A stretch of 64,000 nucleotides of DNA from Staphylococcus lutrae (GCF_002101335.1 NZ_CP020773.1:930001-994000); one strand, 5' to 3'. Numbered from the stretch's first letter, positions 25,865-35,442 are shown. Notes: generated by a model from the sequence alone, not told the origin. A program made the numbers and translations.

Positions 25865-27811
25865 TCATTTTTTCGCCGTCAAATGCATCTTCCGACGTTT
25901 CATGTATATAAGGATAAGACCTATCCCCAATAGGATGACACCACTGATGATTGGAAGTCTATCATGTTTCAATATTTCTCCTGCACTTGGAAGCACAAAC
26001 TGTCCATTCTGATCAAATAACCCGTCAAGAAAATGGTCACTTCCGCTTTGTGACTTTATCGCTTGATATGGATCAATATTGGGCTTCGGTGCAAAGTCAT
26101 GTTTGAACAATCCCCCAGATTGCTGGCGTGTACCGTGCTTTTGTTGATTCAACAATTCACGTAATTTGTCATTCGTAGGTCCTGATTTGTTCATATCACG
26201 ACCGAATAACCCGTTTCCGATGATGTCTGACAATTGGTTTATAGGAGAGAACAAATGTTGAATATCTATTTTCGCATTTTGTTGAAGTTGACTTAGTTGT
26301 TCCCGCAAAGTCAGCAATCGATTTGCTTGTGCACGCAATTCATCGTCCAGCTGTTTCAAAATATCGTGATTCTCCGACTCGTTCTGACTTATGCGCTTAG
26401 CAATCAACGCCGCATTTTCTGAATTTAAACGTCCCCCTAAAATACTTTCGATGACTTTTGGATTGGCATCTGTATTGTTCAATATTGTGTTTAAAATATC
26501 ATCACTTGTTGCAGTACCATCCGATTTAAATTGTGTTTTCAATCGCTGAAGAAGCACCTCATTGTTTGGATTTCCTTGCATGATTTGTTGTGCCAGTTGC
26601 TGTGCTTTTTGCCTATCAAAGCGTGACGCTAATATACGCTCTAGTAAACCTTGACGATTTGAAGTGTTATCGAACATACCACGCAATAAATCATCGCTCG
26701 TTGTCGATTTCAGTTGATCAATCTCTCGTTGAATTTGGTCGGCCAACTGTTGATTTGTTTTGCCTTCAATCGTTATCTTTTGAGCACGTTGTTCAGCTTC
26801 TTTCTGATTGAATACTGTTCCAAGTATATTCTTGACTACTGCTTGTTTGTCTCCATTTTCTTTCAACTGTGACAAAATCGTATCATTTTGTTGATTCAAC
26901 TGTCGTGTCACAGTCTGTGAATCACGTAATAATTGTTGTTTTTCATCTTTAGGAGTATCTTTAAGTCCTTTAATTTGTCGATCGAACGTATTTAAAAGAT
27001 GATGCTTTGTCGCTAAATAATGATTCGCATCGTCTTGTGATATTTGTTTAGAAACCCATTGATCGATTTGATTGACTGTATCGCTCGCTTCTCTCAATGG
27101 TTCGACTGGTGATGTGCTTCCCTGTGCAACGGTTTCAGCCCATGTTTCCAACAAGTTTGACGACTGCGCCCGCGTCTCAGACGATAGGCGTTCATGTACT
27201 GTTTTTAATATCTCGCTGATTGCATTTGTCTGTAATGGATCACTTCCAGTTGAATCGAACACATCCAAAGTATTCTCATTTTCTGATGACATTTGCTTTA
27301 AATCTTCTGTTTGTTGCTGTCCAAGAATAGGTGATGCTTTACTGTTTTGTGACCCTGTGAGACTTGGTTCGTCTAACACACCGCGTCCATCGACACCCTT
27401 CTGTTGACCTTCATCAACTTTCGCTTTCAGACGTGCAAGTTTTTCATCAATCTGTGCCACTTGAGGCTGTGGGTTGTCCTTTGTTGTCGCTGCACTTGCA
27501 AGACGATTCGCTTCGTTTGCCGCTTTTAAAACTGTCTTCATATCAGCTTGTGAATAATCCAACTGACTTAATAATTCGATAAACGACTGCTTATATTCAG
27601 TATTTAAAAATTTCAGTGATTTCACTTTTTGCACTGCATCTGCATTGAACGTCTTCAAAGATTGATGGGTTTGAGTCACTGCATTTGCAGTCGATTGAAA
27701 TAACGGGGCGTATGACCACTGCATTGAACTTCCTATCAATAGGACGGAAACACCTATTTTTAATAAATGATGACGTTGATTGTAAGATGCGGTCGACTTC
27801 AACTGAACCAT
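25865..27811 (-). CDS. sasF: SasF-like cell-wall-anchored surface protein
   Basis: The 648-residue surface protein has a signal peptide (about 1-43), a long Gln/Asp/Leu-rich helical region and repeated motifs such as TSDDLLRGMFDNTSNRQ and TSDDILNTILNNTDANPK followed by xxLAxRI/QxI segments. A non-canonical sorting signal LPSAG (about 607-611), a hydrophobic helix and the basic tail MKRRKMHL follow. The repeated TTSDD(L/I)L pattern and the LPxAG signal match my memory of S. aureus SasF, which helps survival against fatty acids. Sortase A should anchor it to peptidoglycan. AAGGAAGG precedes the ATG. It is monocistronic. Confidence 0.8.
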   Translation of the reverse strand: MVQLKSTASYNQRHHLLKIGVSVLLIGSSMQWSYAPLFQSTANAVTQTHQSLKTFNADAVQKVKSLKFLNTEYKQSFIELLSQLDYSQADMKTVLKAANEANRLASAATTKDNPQPQVAQIDEKLARLKAKVDEGQQKGVDGRGVLDEPSLTGSQNSKASPILGQQQTEDLKQMSSENENTLDVFDSTGSDPLQTNAISEILKTVHERLSSETRAQSSNLLETWAETVAQGSTSPVEPLREASDTVNQIDQWVSKQISQDDANHYLATKHHLLNTFDRQIKGLKDTPKDEKQQLLRDSQTVTRQLNQQNDTILSQLKENGDKQAVVKNILGTVFNQKEAEQRAQKITIEGKTNQQLADQIQREIDQLKSTTSDDLLRGMFDNTSNRQGLLERILASRFDRQKAQQLAQQIMQGNPNNEVLLQRLKTQFKSDGTATSDDILNTILNNTDANPKVIESILGGRLNSENAALIAKRISQNESENHDILKQLDDELRAQANRLLTLREQLSQLQQNAKIDIQHLFSPINQLSDIIGNGLFGRDMNKSGPTNDKLRELLNQQKHGTRQQSGGLFKHDFAPKPNIDPYQAIKSQSGSDHFLDGLFDQNGQFVLPSAGEILKHDRLPIISGVILLGIGLILIYMKRRKMHLTAKK

Positions 27812-27907
27812 GTCATCCTTCCTTTCTTTTTACGCGATATATTTTAAATTATAACGTTTATTTCTTCTTTTTTAAATCAATTAGAAGAAATCGTTTGTAT
27901 GAGCAAT

Positions 27908-27942
27908 CGTCTAGGAACGATCAGATGTGATCTTCCTAGACG
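27908..27942. terminator. Hairpin downstream of the PTS gene
   Basis: The inverted repeat cgtctagga / tcctagacg with an inner gatca / tgatc lies about 35 nt after the PTS stop. The T-run is poor. Confidence 0.5.
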
Positions 27943-27977
27943 ACCGTCATAAGACTATTGCATGTCTTCCGCGACAA

Positions 27978-29951
27978 TCATTGCATCATACGTTGTAACC
28001 GTTCAAAGAGTAACGCATTGTTTGATGCCGTCAACAACTGTTCACGTCGTTCATCTTGCATTAAATTTTTTGAAAGTTGTTGTAGCACTTTTAAATGCGT
28101 ATCATGACTTTCTTCTGGAACGGCAATCAAAAAGATCAGCTGTGGTAACGTCCCATCTAAACTTTCCCATTGCACACCTTTATCATGCTTCAAAACCGCA
28201 ACGATCGGTTGACGAACAGCGCTCGTTTTTGCGTGAGGCATGGCAATGTGCATTCCTAATGCTGTGCTCGATTGTGCTTCTCTAGCTAAAACAGCGGCTT
28301 TTAATTTTGCCTCATCTGTCACATAATTTTCACGCACAAGTTGACGAATTAACGTATCAATCGCTGCATCTCTATCCATCGGTTGATCTGTTTGAATGGT
28401 CACCTTAGGATCAAATAATGTATGCATTTCTTGTGTTTCTTGATCAGATATCGTCGTAGGCATCTCATCTCGTTCCTTCTCATGACTTAGTGTGATCATC
28501 GAGTTACCGTTCATTGGGTTTTCCGTGGATCCTACTGTTTGTACAACAGTAGGATGCTTTTTAAACAATAAGACGAGTGTCATTGTGACGAAGCTCCCTG
28601 CCAGTACAGCGACCACAAAGATTAACACACCATCAATCCCACCGAGTACTGCAACAATCGGTCCACCATGTGCGACTCTATCACCAACATGTCCTAATGC
28701 AGCAATGACTGAAGCGACCATGGCACCAATCATATTCGCTGGAATGATGCGTAACGGGTCTTGGGCCGCAAAAGGAATGGCACCTTCAGTAATACCGAAG
28801 AGACCCATTGTAAATGAGGCTTTACCCATTTCAATTTCATTGCGGTTAAACTTACGCTGTTGTATAAAAGTTGCTAAACCTAAACCAATAGGCGGCGTAC
28901 ACACTGCGACTGCAACCATCCCCATGACACTGTAATTCCCTTCAGCAATCAACGCCGATCCAAAAAGAAAAGCAACCTTATTTACAGGACCACCCATGTC
29001 AAAAGCAATCATGGCACCAATAATCATTGCTAAAATGATCACATTCGCGCCTTGCATGCCTTTTAACCATGCTGTCAATGCTTCAAAAATACCCGCAATT
29101 GGGGCACCAATAACGAAAATGAAGATGATTCCTACGAGGACAGATGCTACGATAGGAATAATAATAATTGGCATAATCGGTGCCATCGCTTTGGGCACTT
29201 TAATATTTTTAATCCACTTTGCAATATAACCCGCTAGAAAACCGGCCACAATCCCCCCTAAAAAGCCGGCACCTGCATCACTGCCATAAAAACTACCATC
29301 GGCTGCAATAGCGCCTCCAATCATACCCGGTACAAGACCTGGTTTATCTGCAATACTCATCGCAATATAACCGGCTAAAATGGGAACCATAAAACTAAAA
29401 GCAAGTGCCCCTATTTTTTCAAACGGTTTCCAAAAAGAATCATCCGGAATAACCAACCCTTGCGTTGCCGTCTTCTCGCCCCCTAATGACAGTGCTAATG
29501 CAATTAATAGCCCTCCGACAACAATGAAAGGGACCATAAACGATACACCATTCATCAAGTGTTGATAAATCTGTTGCATTCCGTTTGGTTTGGGTTGTCC
29601 TGCATGAGACGTACTTTTAACTGTTTCCTCGTTCGAATGATAAATCGGCGCTTCACCATTGATGATGCGCTGAATTAACGCCTCAGGTTGATGAATTCCT
29701 GCGCGTACACTTTCTTTAATCAGATGTTTCCCATGAAATCGTGATAAGTCCACTTGTCGATCTGCAGCAATAATAATCCCATCTGCTGCGGCTATTTCTT
29801 CATCAGTTAAAAGATTTTCGACCCCGATCCCTCCTTGCGTTTCAACTTTAATCTTAATGCCTAATTTCTGAGCTGCTTGTTCTAACTTTTCTTGTGCCAT
29901 ATAAGTATGCGCAATACCATTCGGACAAGATGTCACTGCAAGTATTTTCAC
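27978..29951 (-). CDS. PTS fructose/mannose-type transporter subunit IIBCA
   Basis: This 657-residue phosphotransferase permease takes up and phosphorylates a sugar of the fructose-mannitol family. Domain order: IIB (1-98) with phosphocysteine Cys9 in TSCPNGIAHTYMA; a membrane IIC of about nine to ten helices (about 120-460, with FDMGGPVNKVAF); and IIA (about 505-657) with phospho-His near 573 in GMHIAMPHAKTSAV. The start is GTG, 8 nt after GAGAGGAAG. A cre site lies about 77 bp upstream, so CcpA-mediated catabolite repression is likely. No kinase, isomerase or regulator gene adjoins it. The sugar may be fructose or mannose. I recall an S. aureus homologue also lying near sasF. Confidence 0.85.
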   Translation of the reverse strand: MKILAVTSCPNGIAHTYMAQEKLEQAAQKLGIKIKVETQGGIGVENLLTDEEIAAADGIIIAADRQVDLSRFHGKHLIKESVRAGIHQPEALIQRIINGEAPIYHSNEETVKSTSHAGQPKPNGMQQIYQHLMNGVSFMVPFIVVGGLLIALALSLGGEKTATQGLVIPDDSFWKPFEKIGALAFSFMVPILAGYIAMSIADKPGLVPGMIGGAIAADGSFYGSDAGAGFLGGIVAGFLAGYIAKWIKNIKVPKAMAPIMPIIIIPIVASVLVGIIFIFVIGAPIAGIFEALTAWLKGMQGANVIILAMIIGAMIAFDMGGPVNKVAFLFGSALIAEGNYSVMGMVAVAVCTPPIGLGLATFIQQRKFNRNEIEMGKASFTMGLFGITEGAIPFAAQDPLRIIPANMIGAMVASVIAALGHVGDRVAHGGPIVAVLGGIDGVLIFVVAVLAGSFVTMTLVLLFKKHPTVVQTVGSTENPMNGNSMITLSHEKERDEMPTTISDQETQEMHTLFDPKVTIQTDQPMDRDAAIDTLIRQLVRENYVTDEAKLKAAVLAREAQSSTALGMHIAMPHAKTSAVRQPIVAVLKHDKGVQWESLDGTLPQLIFLIAVPEESHDTHLKVLQQLSKNLMQDERREQLLTASNNALLFERLQRMMQ

Positions 29952-30027
29952 AACACACGCTTCCTCTCTTCAAAAATTCCAATACATCCCCATCTTATCC
30001 CCTTAGACTACGCAATTCAATGATAAA

Positions 30028-30042
30028 TTTAAGCGCTTTCAA
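30028..30042 (-). promoter_or_regulatory. Catabolite-responsive element (cre, CcpA site)
   Basis: The minus strand reads TTGAAAGCGCTTAAA, which fits the cre consensus WTGAAARCGYTTWNW almost perfectly. It lies upstream of the PTS gene. Confidence 0.75.
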
Positions 30043-30086
30043 ACTTTTTCATATTCAGTCATCCTCATTAAACGACAATCTAAAAA

Positions 30087-30129
30087 GCAGAAAACCCTTC
30101 TCTATACAAGTTAAAGAATGATTTTCTGC
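30087..30129 (-). terminator. Terminator downstream of the MerR-type gene
   Basis: The stem gcagaaaa / ttttctgc is followed on the minus strand by TTTTTAG, about 115 nt after the MerR gene's stop. Confidence 0.5.
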
Positions 30130-30242
30130 CTATAAACGGATTTGATAATCAGATGCCTGTAAACAGCGTAAACAGCCCATTATGCCCCATACAAAGGCCC
30201 GCAATCCCTTTAAAACAGGTAACGCTTATGGGTCACGGCATA

Positions 30243-30998
30243 TCATGCACCGTTTATAATGCCTGGATCCACGGTGGCTTTAGGTTCATCATATACTTCT
30301 GCACAATAACCTTTAAAATCACAATTTGGACATTGCAGCTGACGTGTTTTCGGTGTATGACTGGCAAAGATCCATTGTTGGATGTCTGGTTTAAAGATCG
30401 TTTGGCAGTTTGGACACATATAGGCCACATGTTCATAATAATATTTAACCAATCGATAAGACATCATACCACTGTAAGAAAAGGCAGCGATTGTTGGCCA
30501 AATCGTCCGATATTTTAAACTTGAACGAATCCCAAAAATATGAGCGATTGTTGTTGTCGCACCCCAAAATACCATGTGACGTGTTAAATGAGATAATTGT
30601 GGTTGTTTTTTCATCATACGCTCAATGTCTGAAAGATTTTTAACAGGTGCAGATGATACGTCGAGTATCATATTTTGCATCGCTTTAATTTGTTTTAATT
30701 GCGCTTGTTGGGTTTGAATCTCTTGCGCGGTGGCTTGTGCTTTTTGTTCTAATATTAAACGAACTGTTTTTAATGTCCCTTGAGAGGACATCAATTTTCG
30801 TATTTCTTTTAAATTAAGTCCTAACGATTTCATGATTAAAATAAGATTCAATTGTTCAACTTCATGTTCGGTATAAATGCGATATTGATTGTCTTCAATC
30901 CATGCGGGTTTCAAAATCCCTTTTTCATCATAATATTGTAACGTACGTTTCGAAATATCAAACATCGATGCAAGCTTTCCTGTTGAATATTGAGACAT
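30243..30998 (-). CDS. MerR-family regulator with C-terminal membrane segments and zinc ribbon
   Basis: The 251-residue protein begins with a MerR winged HTH (YSTGKLASMFDISKRTLQYY, 4-23, then EKGILKPAW) and a dimerisation helix (about 75-125). Unusually it continues with two weakly hydrophobic segments (about 140-158 and 165-185). A four-Cys zinc ribbon, CPNC (about 194-197) and CPNC (about 222-225), closes the protein, with an extra Cys at about 231. This suggests a membrane-associated or metal/redox-sensing regulator. An ideal ribosome binding site (AAGGAGGTGATA) precedes the ATG. It follows the alpha/beta hydrolase gene by 30 bp on the same strand, so the two probably form an operon. The signal is unknown. 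Confidence 0.75.
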   Translation of the reverse strand: MSQYSTGKLASMFDISKRTLQYYDEKGILKPAWIEDNQYRIYTEHEVEQLNLILIMKSLGLNLKEIRKLMSSQGTLKTVRLILEQKAQATAQEIQTQQAQLKQIKAMQNMILDVSSAPVKNLSDIERMMKKQPQLSHLTRHMVFWGATTTIAHIFGIRSSLKYRTIWPTIAAFSYSGMMSYRLVKYYYEHVAYMCPNCQTIFKPDIQQWIFASHTPKTRQLQCPNCDFKGYCAEVYDEPKATVDPGIINGA

Positions 30999-31028
30999 TG
31001 AATATCACCTCCTTATCTTATCTATACA

Positions 31029-31994
31029 TCATGACGTTGCGTGACAGTCAACAATCTCATGCATAATTTTCATCATTTTTTCAGGTTCATCGACAAAAGG
31101 CGCATGTGCAGTATCTTGAAACGCATAAAAACGTTTCTCTTTCGCCCCCACATGATCAAAAAACGCTTTGCTGTCTTCATAGGTCGTTTGCATATCATGA
31201 ACCCCTTGTAAAATATAAACCGGCACTGTTATTTCCTGGGCAATATGATTTAAATTCGTATGTGCCATTTCAGACGTCAAATGCTCAAATGTAGACAAAC
31301 TCCCCCGAATGATATTCACACGCTCAATAAAACGATAGTACGGTGTTTGCATCATCACTAAAAACATTCGCCATACAGAATAACCTCGGCTTGAAAAACC
31401 AACACGGTAGCGCGTCGTATAGCGTTGTCTCACTTTTTCATATGCGCAATCTTGATTGAAATCTCGCGTTAAATGAATCTTTTGCAACTGTTTAATCGCA
31501 TGCTGATTTTTTTCTTCATGTGCTAAAAATAATAAATGTTGGAGAATTCGCTGCTCGTTATGAAAAACATCGCCCAATTGTCCCATGCCAATGTATGCAG
31601 CGATGTCTTCGGGATAGCGATGTGCCACATGGCTCCCAATAATTGTGCCAAATGAATGACACATTAAATAGACTTGCTCTTGATGAAAATAGCGTTTTAA
31701 AAATTGAATTAATTGATGGAGGTCATCAATTAATTGTGCCATTTCAATCTTTTTACGTGTATAAGACATCCCTGTCCCTCGTTGATCCCAAAAAACAACG
31801 GTATAATCATTTGTCAAATCAATATGATGCGCTCTAAAGAATGAATAGAGCGGGAACCCTGGCCCTCCATGCACAACGAGCAATATCGGCTTTGCTCTAT
31901 CTCGTGACTCGATAATCATGCCCTGTTTATGATTGTTTAATATGAGATACCGCTTCATCACATGACGCCCATCTCGTTCAATATAAGTTTTCAT
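31029..31994 (-). CDS. Alpha/beta hydrolase (prolyl iminopeptidase-like)
   Basis: The 321-residue cytosolic hydrolase has the oxyanion HGGPG (42-46), DQRGTGMS (70-77) and nucleophile elbow CHSFG with Ser114. The catalytic acid lies near the ILQGVHDMQT region, and the His is in QDTAHAPF. HGGPG plus DQRGxGxS is the signature of the proline iminopeptidase group, but many members are esterases. GAGGTG precedes the ATG by 5 nt. It is probably co-transcribed with the MerR-type regulator, which may control it. The substrate is unknown. Confidence 0.8.
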   Translation of the reverse strand: MKTYIERDGRHVMKRYLILNNHKQGMIIESRDRAKPILLVVHGGPGFPLYSFFRAHHIDLTNDYTVVFWDQRGTGMSYTRKKIEMAQLIDDLHQLIQFLKRYFHQEQVYLMCHSFGTIIGSHVAHRYPEDIAAYIGMGQLGDVFHNEQRILQHLLFLAHEEKNQHAIKQLQKIHLTRDFNQDCAYEKVRQRYTTRYRVGFSSRGYSVWRMFLVMMQTPYYRFIERVNIIRGSLSTFEHLTSEMAHTNLNHIAQEITVPVYILQGVHDMQTTYEDSKAFFDHVGAKEKRFYAFQDTAHAPFVDEPEKMMKIMHEIVDCHATS

Positions 31995-32123
31995 TTCAAC
32001 ACCTCGTTATTTTCCCTCTTATTATAATCTATTTCGCCTTCCTTTTACGAGATAAGCGCGCCACGTATCAACGCATTTTATATCTGCGCCTCCCTTCTCT
32101 TCTGACAAAGCGCATCAAAAAAA

Positions 32124-32144
32124 GTCCCGGTAATCCACCGAGAC
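32124..32144 (-). terminator. Terminator of the heme oxygenase gene
   Basis: On the minus strand GTCTCGGT / ACCGGGAC (one G-T pair) is followed by seven T. It lies 15 nt after the stop at 32159. Confidence 0.8.
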
Positions 32145-32158
32145 CTTCTCACTTAATA

Positions 32159-32566
<408 letters not shown>

Positions 32567-32617
32567 TCATGCACCATGTGTGCGCACCTTCATTGGATTG
32601 TTATTCCTATTATAATT

Positions 32618-32636
32618 GATAACGATTATCATTACC
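32618..32636. promoter_or_regulatory. Fur box
   Basis: gataacgattatcattacc matches the 19-bp Fur consensus GATAATGATTATCATTATC at 17 of 19 positions. It lies between the -35 and -10 region of the isdI promoter and upstream of the divergent phnA-type gene. Confidence 0.85.
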
Positions 32637-32741
32637 AACCATAACCTTATCCCTTCATCCTTCTCACCAATTTCCTACATACTTTTGAGTCATAATATGC
32701 TAGATTATACATATACCTCAATGAAAGTAGTTGATTTTATA

Positions 32742-33092
32742 ATGACAACCGCAATACCGAACTGTCCACAATGTGATTCTGAATATACATACGAAGATGG
32801 AGGACTCTACATCTGTCCGATGTGTGCATACGAATGGACACCAGAAACACTTCAAACAGAGACAGAAGCAACTGTCATTCGTGATGCGAATGGCAATCCG
32901 CTTCAAGATGGCGATACTGTATCAGTCATTCGCGATTTGAAAGTGAAAGGCAGTTCACAAATGATTAAACAAGGCACAAAAGTGAAAAATATTAAACTTG
33001 TCGATCCAGAAGATGGTCATGACATCGACTGTAAAATTCCTGGTTTCGGACAAATCGGCTTAAAATCAGAAGTTGTGAAAAAAATAAAGTAA
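32742..33092 (+). CDS. PhnA/YjdM-family zinc-ribbon protein
   Basis: The 116-residue cytosolic protein has an N-terminal zinc ribbon (Cys8, Cys11, Cys25 and Cys28 in [14 protein letters not shown] and ICPMC). The C-terminal PhnA domain has [20 protein letters not shown] and [20 protein letters not shown]. Despite the name, most relatives are of unknown function rather than phosphonoacetate hydrolases. The start at 32742 fits the family's N-terminus; an in-frame ATG at 32721 is the alternative, and neither has a strong ribosome binding site. It is divergent from isdI and may share its Fur-controlled region. A strong terminator follows. Confidence 0.8.
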   Translation: MTTAIPNCPQCDSEYTYEDGGLYICPMCAYEWTPETLQTETEATVIRDANGNPLQDGDTVSVIRDLKVKGSSQMIKQGTKVKNIKLVDPEDGHDIDCKIPGFGQIGLKSEVVKKIK

Positions 33093-33098
33093 GCCAAA

Positions 33099-33139
33099 AA
33101 CAGGACCATACGCGCATCACATTGCCGTACGGTCCTGTT
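33099..33139 (+). terminator. Terminator of the phnA-type gene
   Basis: The 14-bp stem aacaggaccatacg / cgtacggtcctgtt (one G-U pair) is followed by a T-run. It separates two convergent genes. Confidence 0.85.
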
Positions 33140-33156
33140 TTTTCATTTGTTCCTTA

Positions 33157-33516
33157 TTAAAAAGCTTCGTCTACTGAGGCAATCGCTTCATCGATTGTCT
33201 GTCCCGTTGACAAGGCAACACTCGCAATAAAGCTTCCCTCAACAATCGGCGCATCCACCTTTTCAATCCGGTATCCACCTACATACATTTCAATGGCCAT
33301 GTCTAAATTCATTTCGGACGAACCAATGTCGTAAAAACAAATGGCATCCTCTTCTAATTCATTGAGGACAGCGAAAACGTCATCAAAGGATGTCCCAATT
33401 TCACCATCGATGCCACCAATAGCGACAACTTTAACCGCTCCTGCCATTTGAGCCAGTAAATCTTGAACACCTTCTGCAATTTTCTCACTGTGACTGACTA
33501 AAACGATTTGTGTCAT
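33157..33516 (-). CDS. dhaM: Dihydroxyacetone kinase phosphotransfer subunit DhaM
   Basis: This 119-residue EIIA-type protein passes phosphate from HPr to the ADP bound in DhaL. It has the active His9 in IVLVSHSEKIAEGV and the family block VVAIGGIDGEIGTSFDDV. It is the short single-domain form usual in Firmicutes, without the HPr/EI extensions seen in E. coli. It overlaps dhaL by 4 bp (ATGA) and is the last gene of the dhaK-dhaL-dhaM operon. Confidence 0.9.
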   Translation of the reverse strand: MTQIVLVSHSEKIAEGVQDLLAQMAGAVKVVAIGGIDGEIGTSFDDVFAVLNELEEDAICFYDIGSSEMNLDMAIEMYVGGYRIEKVDAPIVEGSFIASVALSTGQTIDEAIASVDEAF

Positions 33517-34094
33517 ACACGATCCGCTCCTATCAATGCATTTAAAAGATAGACACTGCTTTGAGCACCAGGATCCATATGACCAATCGAATCTTTTTTA
33601 AAATACGATGCCCGTCCTTTAGTGGCTTCTAAGTCACGTGTCGCATCTGCAAAAGACTGTAACTTTGCTATATCAACTGTCTCACCTTGTTCGACAGCAG
33701 CTCTCGCACGTGAGATGACATCGTACATTGTTTTTTCATTTAATGTCACTTTCCCCCGTTCCGCAACTGCCGCTTCAAATGCGCGTAATAATTCGATTAA
33801 ATTTTGATGATCGATTTCATCATGAACCACTTGAGACATTTTAACAAAACTAAATCCGTATAGTGGACCAGAAGCACCGCCCACTTTAGACATCAATGTC
33901 ATACCTGTTGATTTAAACAACGCTGCCATCGAACGATCGTCTAGTTGTTCGGGTAACGCTTCAAAACCACGACGCATGTTCACACCATGATCGCCATCAC
34001 CAATCGCTCGATCTAATTCAGTTAACACATCTTCTTGGGCTTCAAAAGTTGTTTTCAATGCCAATAAACGTTCTTTTAATGTTGTTACGTCCAT
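33513..34094 (-). CDS. dhaL: Dihydroxyacetone kinase ADP-binding subunit DhaL
   Basis: The 193-residue nucleotide-binding subunit holds ADP and Mg as a cofactor that is rephosphorylated by DhaM. Seen: the metal-binding LDRAIGDGDHGVNMRRG (about 24-40), with Asp and His ligands, the GGASGPLYG loop and the C-terminal SIGHMDPGAQS. It lies 17 bp after dhaK, with GAGGTTTCACAAG before the ATG, and overlaps dhaM. It acts in the cytosol with DhaK. Confidence 0.9.
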   Translation of the reverse strand: MDVTTLKERLLALKTTFEAQEDVLTELDRAIGDGDHGVNMRRGFEALPEQLDDRSMAALFKSTGMTLMSKVGGASGPLYGFSFVKMSQVVHDEIDHQNLIELLRAFEAAVAERGKVTLNEKTMYDVISRARAAVEQGETVDIAKLQSFADATRDLEATKGRASYFKKDSIGHMDPGAQSSVYLLNALIGADRV

Positions 34095-34111
34095 CTTGTG
34101 AAACCTCCTCG

Positions 34112-35077
34112 TTAATTAAAAAATCGACTTGTTGTAGGCGCATGTAATGCTGCGAGTACACGTTCATCATATGGCACAAAAGTAAGTGAGAACCCTTGCA
34201 TATCTAATGCTGTCATATAATCGCCGACAAACCAGCTTTTTACTGTTTTACCTTCTTTTTCTAAATGTGCGCCAACATATTTTGTGACAATTTGTAATTC
34301 AGAGAGCGGCGTGCCTCCCATACCATTAATCATTACAATCAATTGATCATCCTTCACTTCCGTGCGCAACTGTTGAATTAAACGTTCGACAATTTGTGAT
34401 ACAGGTTCAACTGGGACACGCGCCAATCCACGCTCACCGTGAATCCCAATTCCAATTTCCATTTCATCGTCTTCAATATCAAATCCGTATTTCCCTGTTG
34501 TTGGAACAGCTGGTGGTGTCAATGCCATCCCAATTGTTCGAATCTGATCAATGAGCCCTTGCACGTCATCCTTTAATTCAGCTAAAGGTTTACCGAGTTC
34601 AGCCAAGTACCCAGCATATTTATGCACAAATACGGTTCCTGCAACGCCGCGACGTTTTTCAACATCATCAATCGCGATATCATCACGAACAATGACCATC
34701 TCGACTTGAATGTCTTCCATAGCCGCCATTTCTTTGGCCATCTCAAAATTCATCACGTCGCCCGCATAGTTTTTTACAATGAGCAATACACCCTCACCAT
34801 TGTCGACGGCTTTAATCGCTGCTAACACTTTATCAGGCGTCGGTGACGTAAACACTTCCCCACATACAGCAGCATCGAGCATCCCTTCAGCAACATAGCC
34901 TGCATGTGCCGGTTCATGGCCACTCCCGCCTCCTGAAACAAGTGCCACACCGGATGATTTCTTCTGTTTCCGCACGACGACTGTTTCTGCAATGACTTCA
35001 ACATTGGGATTTGTTATCGTCAAACCGTCCAACATATCTTGCAGAAAGTCCGTTTTCTCTTGAATCAACTTTTTCAT
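34112..35077 (-). CDS. dhaK: Dihydroxyacetone kinase substrate-binding subunit DhaK
   Basis: The 321-residue subunit binds dihydroxyacetone covalently through a His (about residue 213, GIGIHGERGL). It has ALVSGGGSGHEPAHAGYV (about 49-66) and VCGEVFTSPTPDKVL. PEP-derived phosphate reaches the substrate through DhaM and DhaL, giving dihydroxyacetone phosphate for glycolysis. I set the start at the ATG at 35077 (MKKLIQEKTDFL), 4-5 nt after GGTGAG; the frame is open a further 41 codons but the extension does not look like the family. It is first in the operon. The controlling regulator is not in the window. Confidence 0.9.
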   Translation of the reverse strand: MKKLIQEKTDFLQDMLDGLTITNPNVEVIAETVVVRKQKKSSGVALVSGGGSGHEPAHAGYVAEGMLDAAVCGEVFTSPTPDKVLAAIKAVDNGEGVLLIVKNYAGDVMNFEMAKEMAAMEDIQVEMVIVRDDIAIDDVEKRRGVAGTVFVHKYAGYLAELGKPLAELKDDVQGLIDQIRTIGMALTPPAVPTTGKYGFDIEDDEMEIGIGIHGERGLARVPVEPVSQIVERLIQQLRTEVKDDQLIVMINGMGGTPLSELQIVTKYVGAHLEKEGKTVKSWFVGDYMTALDMQGFSLTFVPYDERVLAALHAPTTSRFFN

Positions 35078-35331
35078 ATGCTCACCTTCTATCCTTATTT
35101 TCTCCATTATAAATTCTATTCGAAAATCCTTCACGTAAAAACATTTGTGATGCTGACTTATTTGATGTCTTCTATACGGCCATTCCTCAGTTTTGTTCAT
35201 TGACTTAAACGACTAGGGCACGTTGGCATCACAGGCTTTAGCAACGCGAAAACGCCCCCTCAATAAATGGCCCTCTGTTTTTTAGATGCGAATCATTACA
35301 TCTTCCTACTTAAAAATGAAAGAATAAGAAA

Positions 35332-35374
35332 CACCCGTCAAAGTTGAACTTCAGATGCTCAACTTTAACGAGTG
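35332..35374 (-). terminator. Long hairpin between lrgB and dhaK
   Basis: A 16-bp near-perfect stem (minus strand CACTCGTTAAAGTTGA / TCAACTTTGACGGGTG) is followed by a T-rich stretch. It is probably a transcription terminator for the lrg transcript. Confidence 0.55.
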
Positions 35375-35400
35375 CACTATTTGGAGAGAAGAACAATGTT

Positions 35401-35442
35401 ACTGAGGCATTGCCAAGTTAACCGAGCAAACAATGCCTCAGT
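35401..35442. terminator. Second hairpin downstream of lrgB
   Basis: A perfect 12-bp inverted repeat (actgaggcattg / caatgcctcagt) with an 18-nt loop lies about 100 nt after the lrgB stop. The T-run is weak. It forms a tandem with the hairpin at 35332-35374. Confidence 0.5.

Noticed and set aside
32616..32741. N-terminal extension of the PhnA-type gene from 32616
   Set aside because: The extension would run through the Fur box and promoter region and does not resemble the family; the ATG at 32742 fits.
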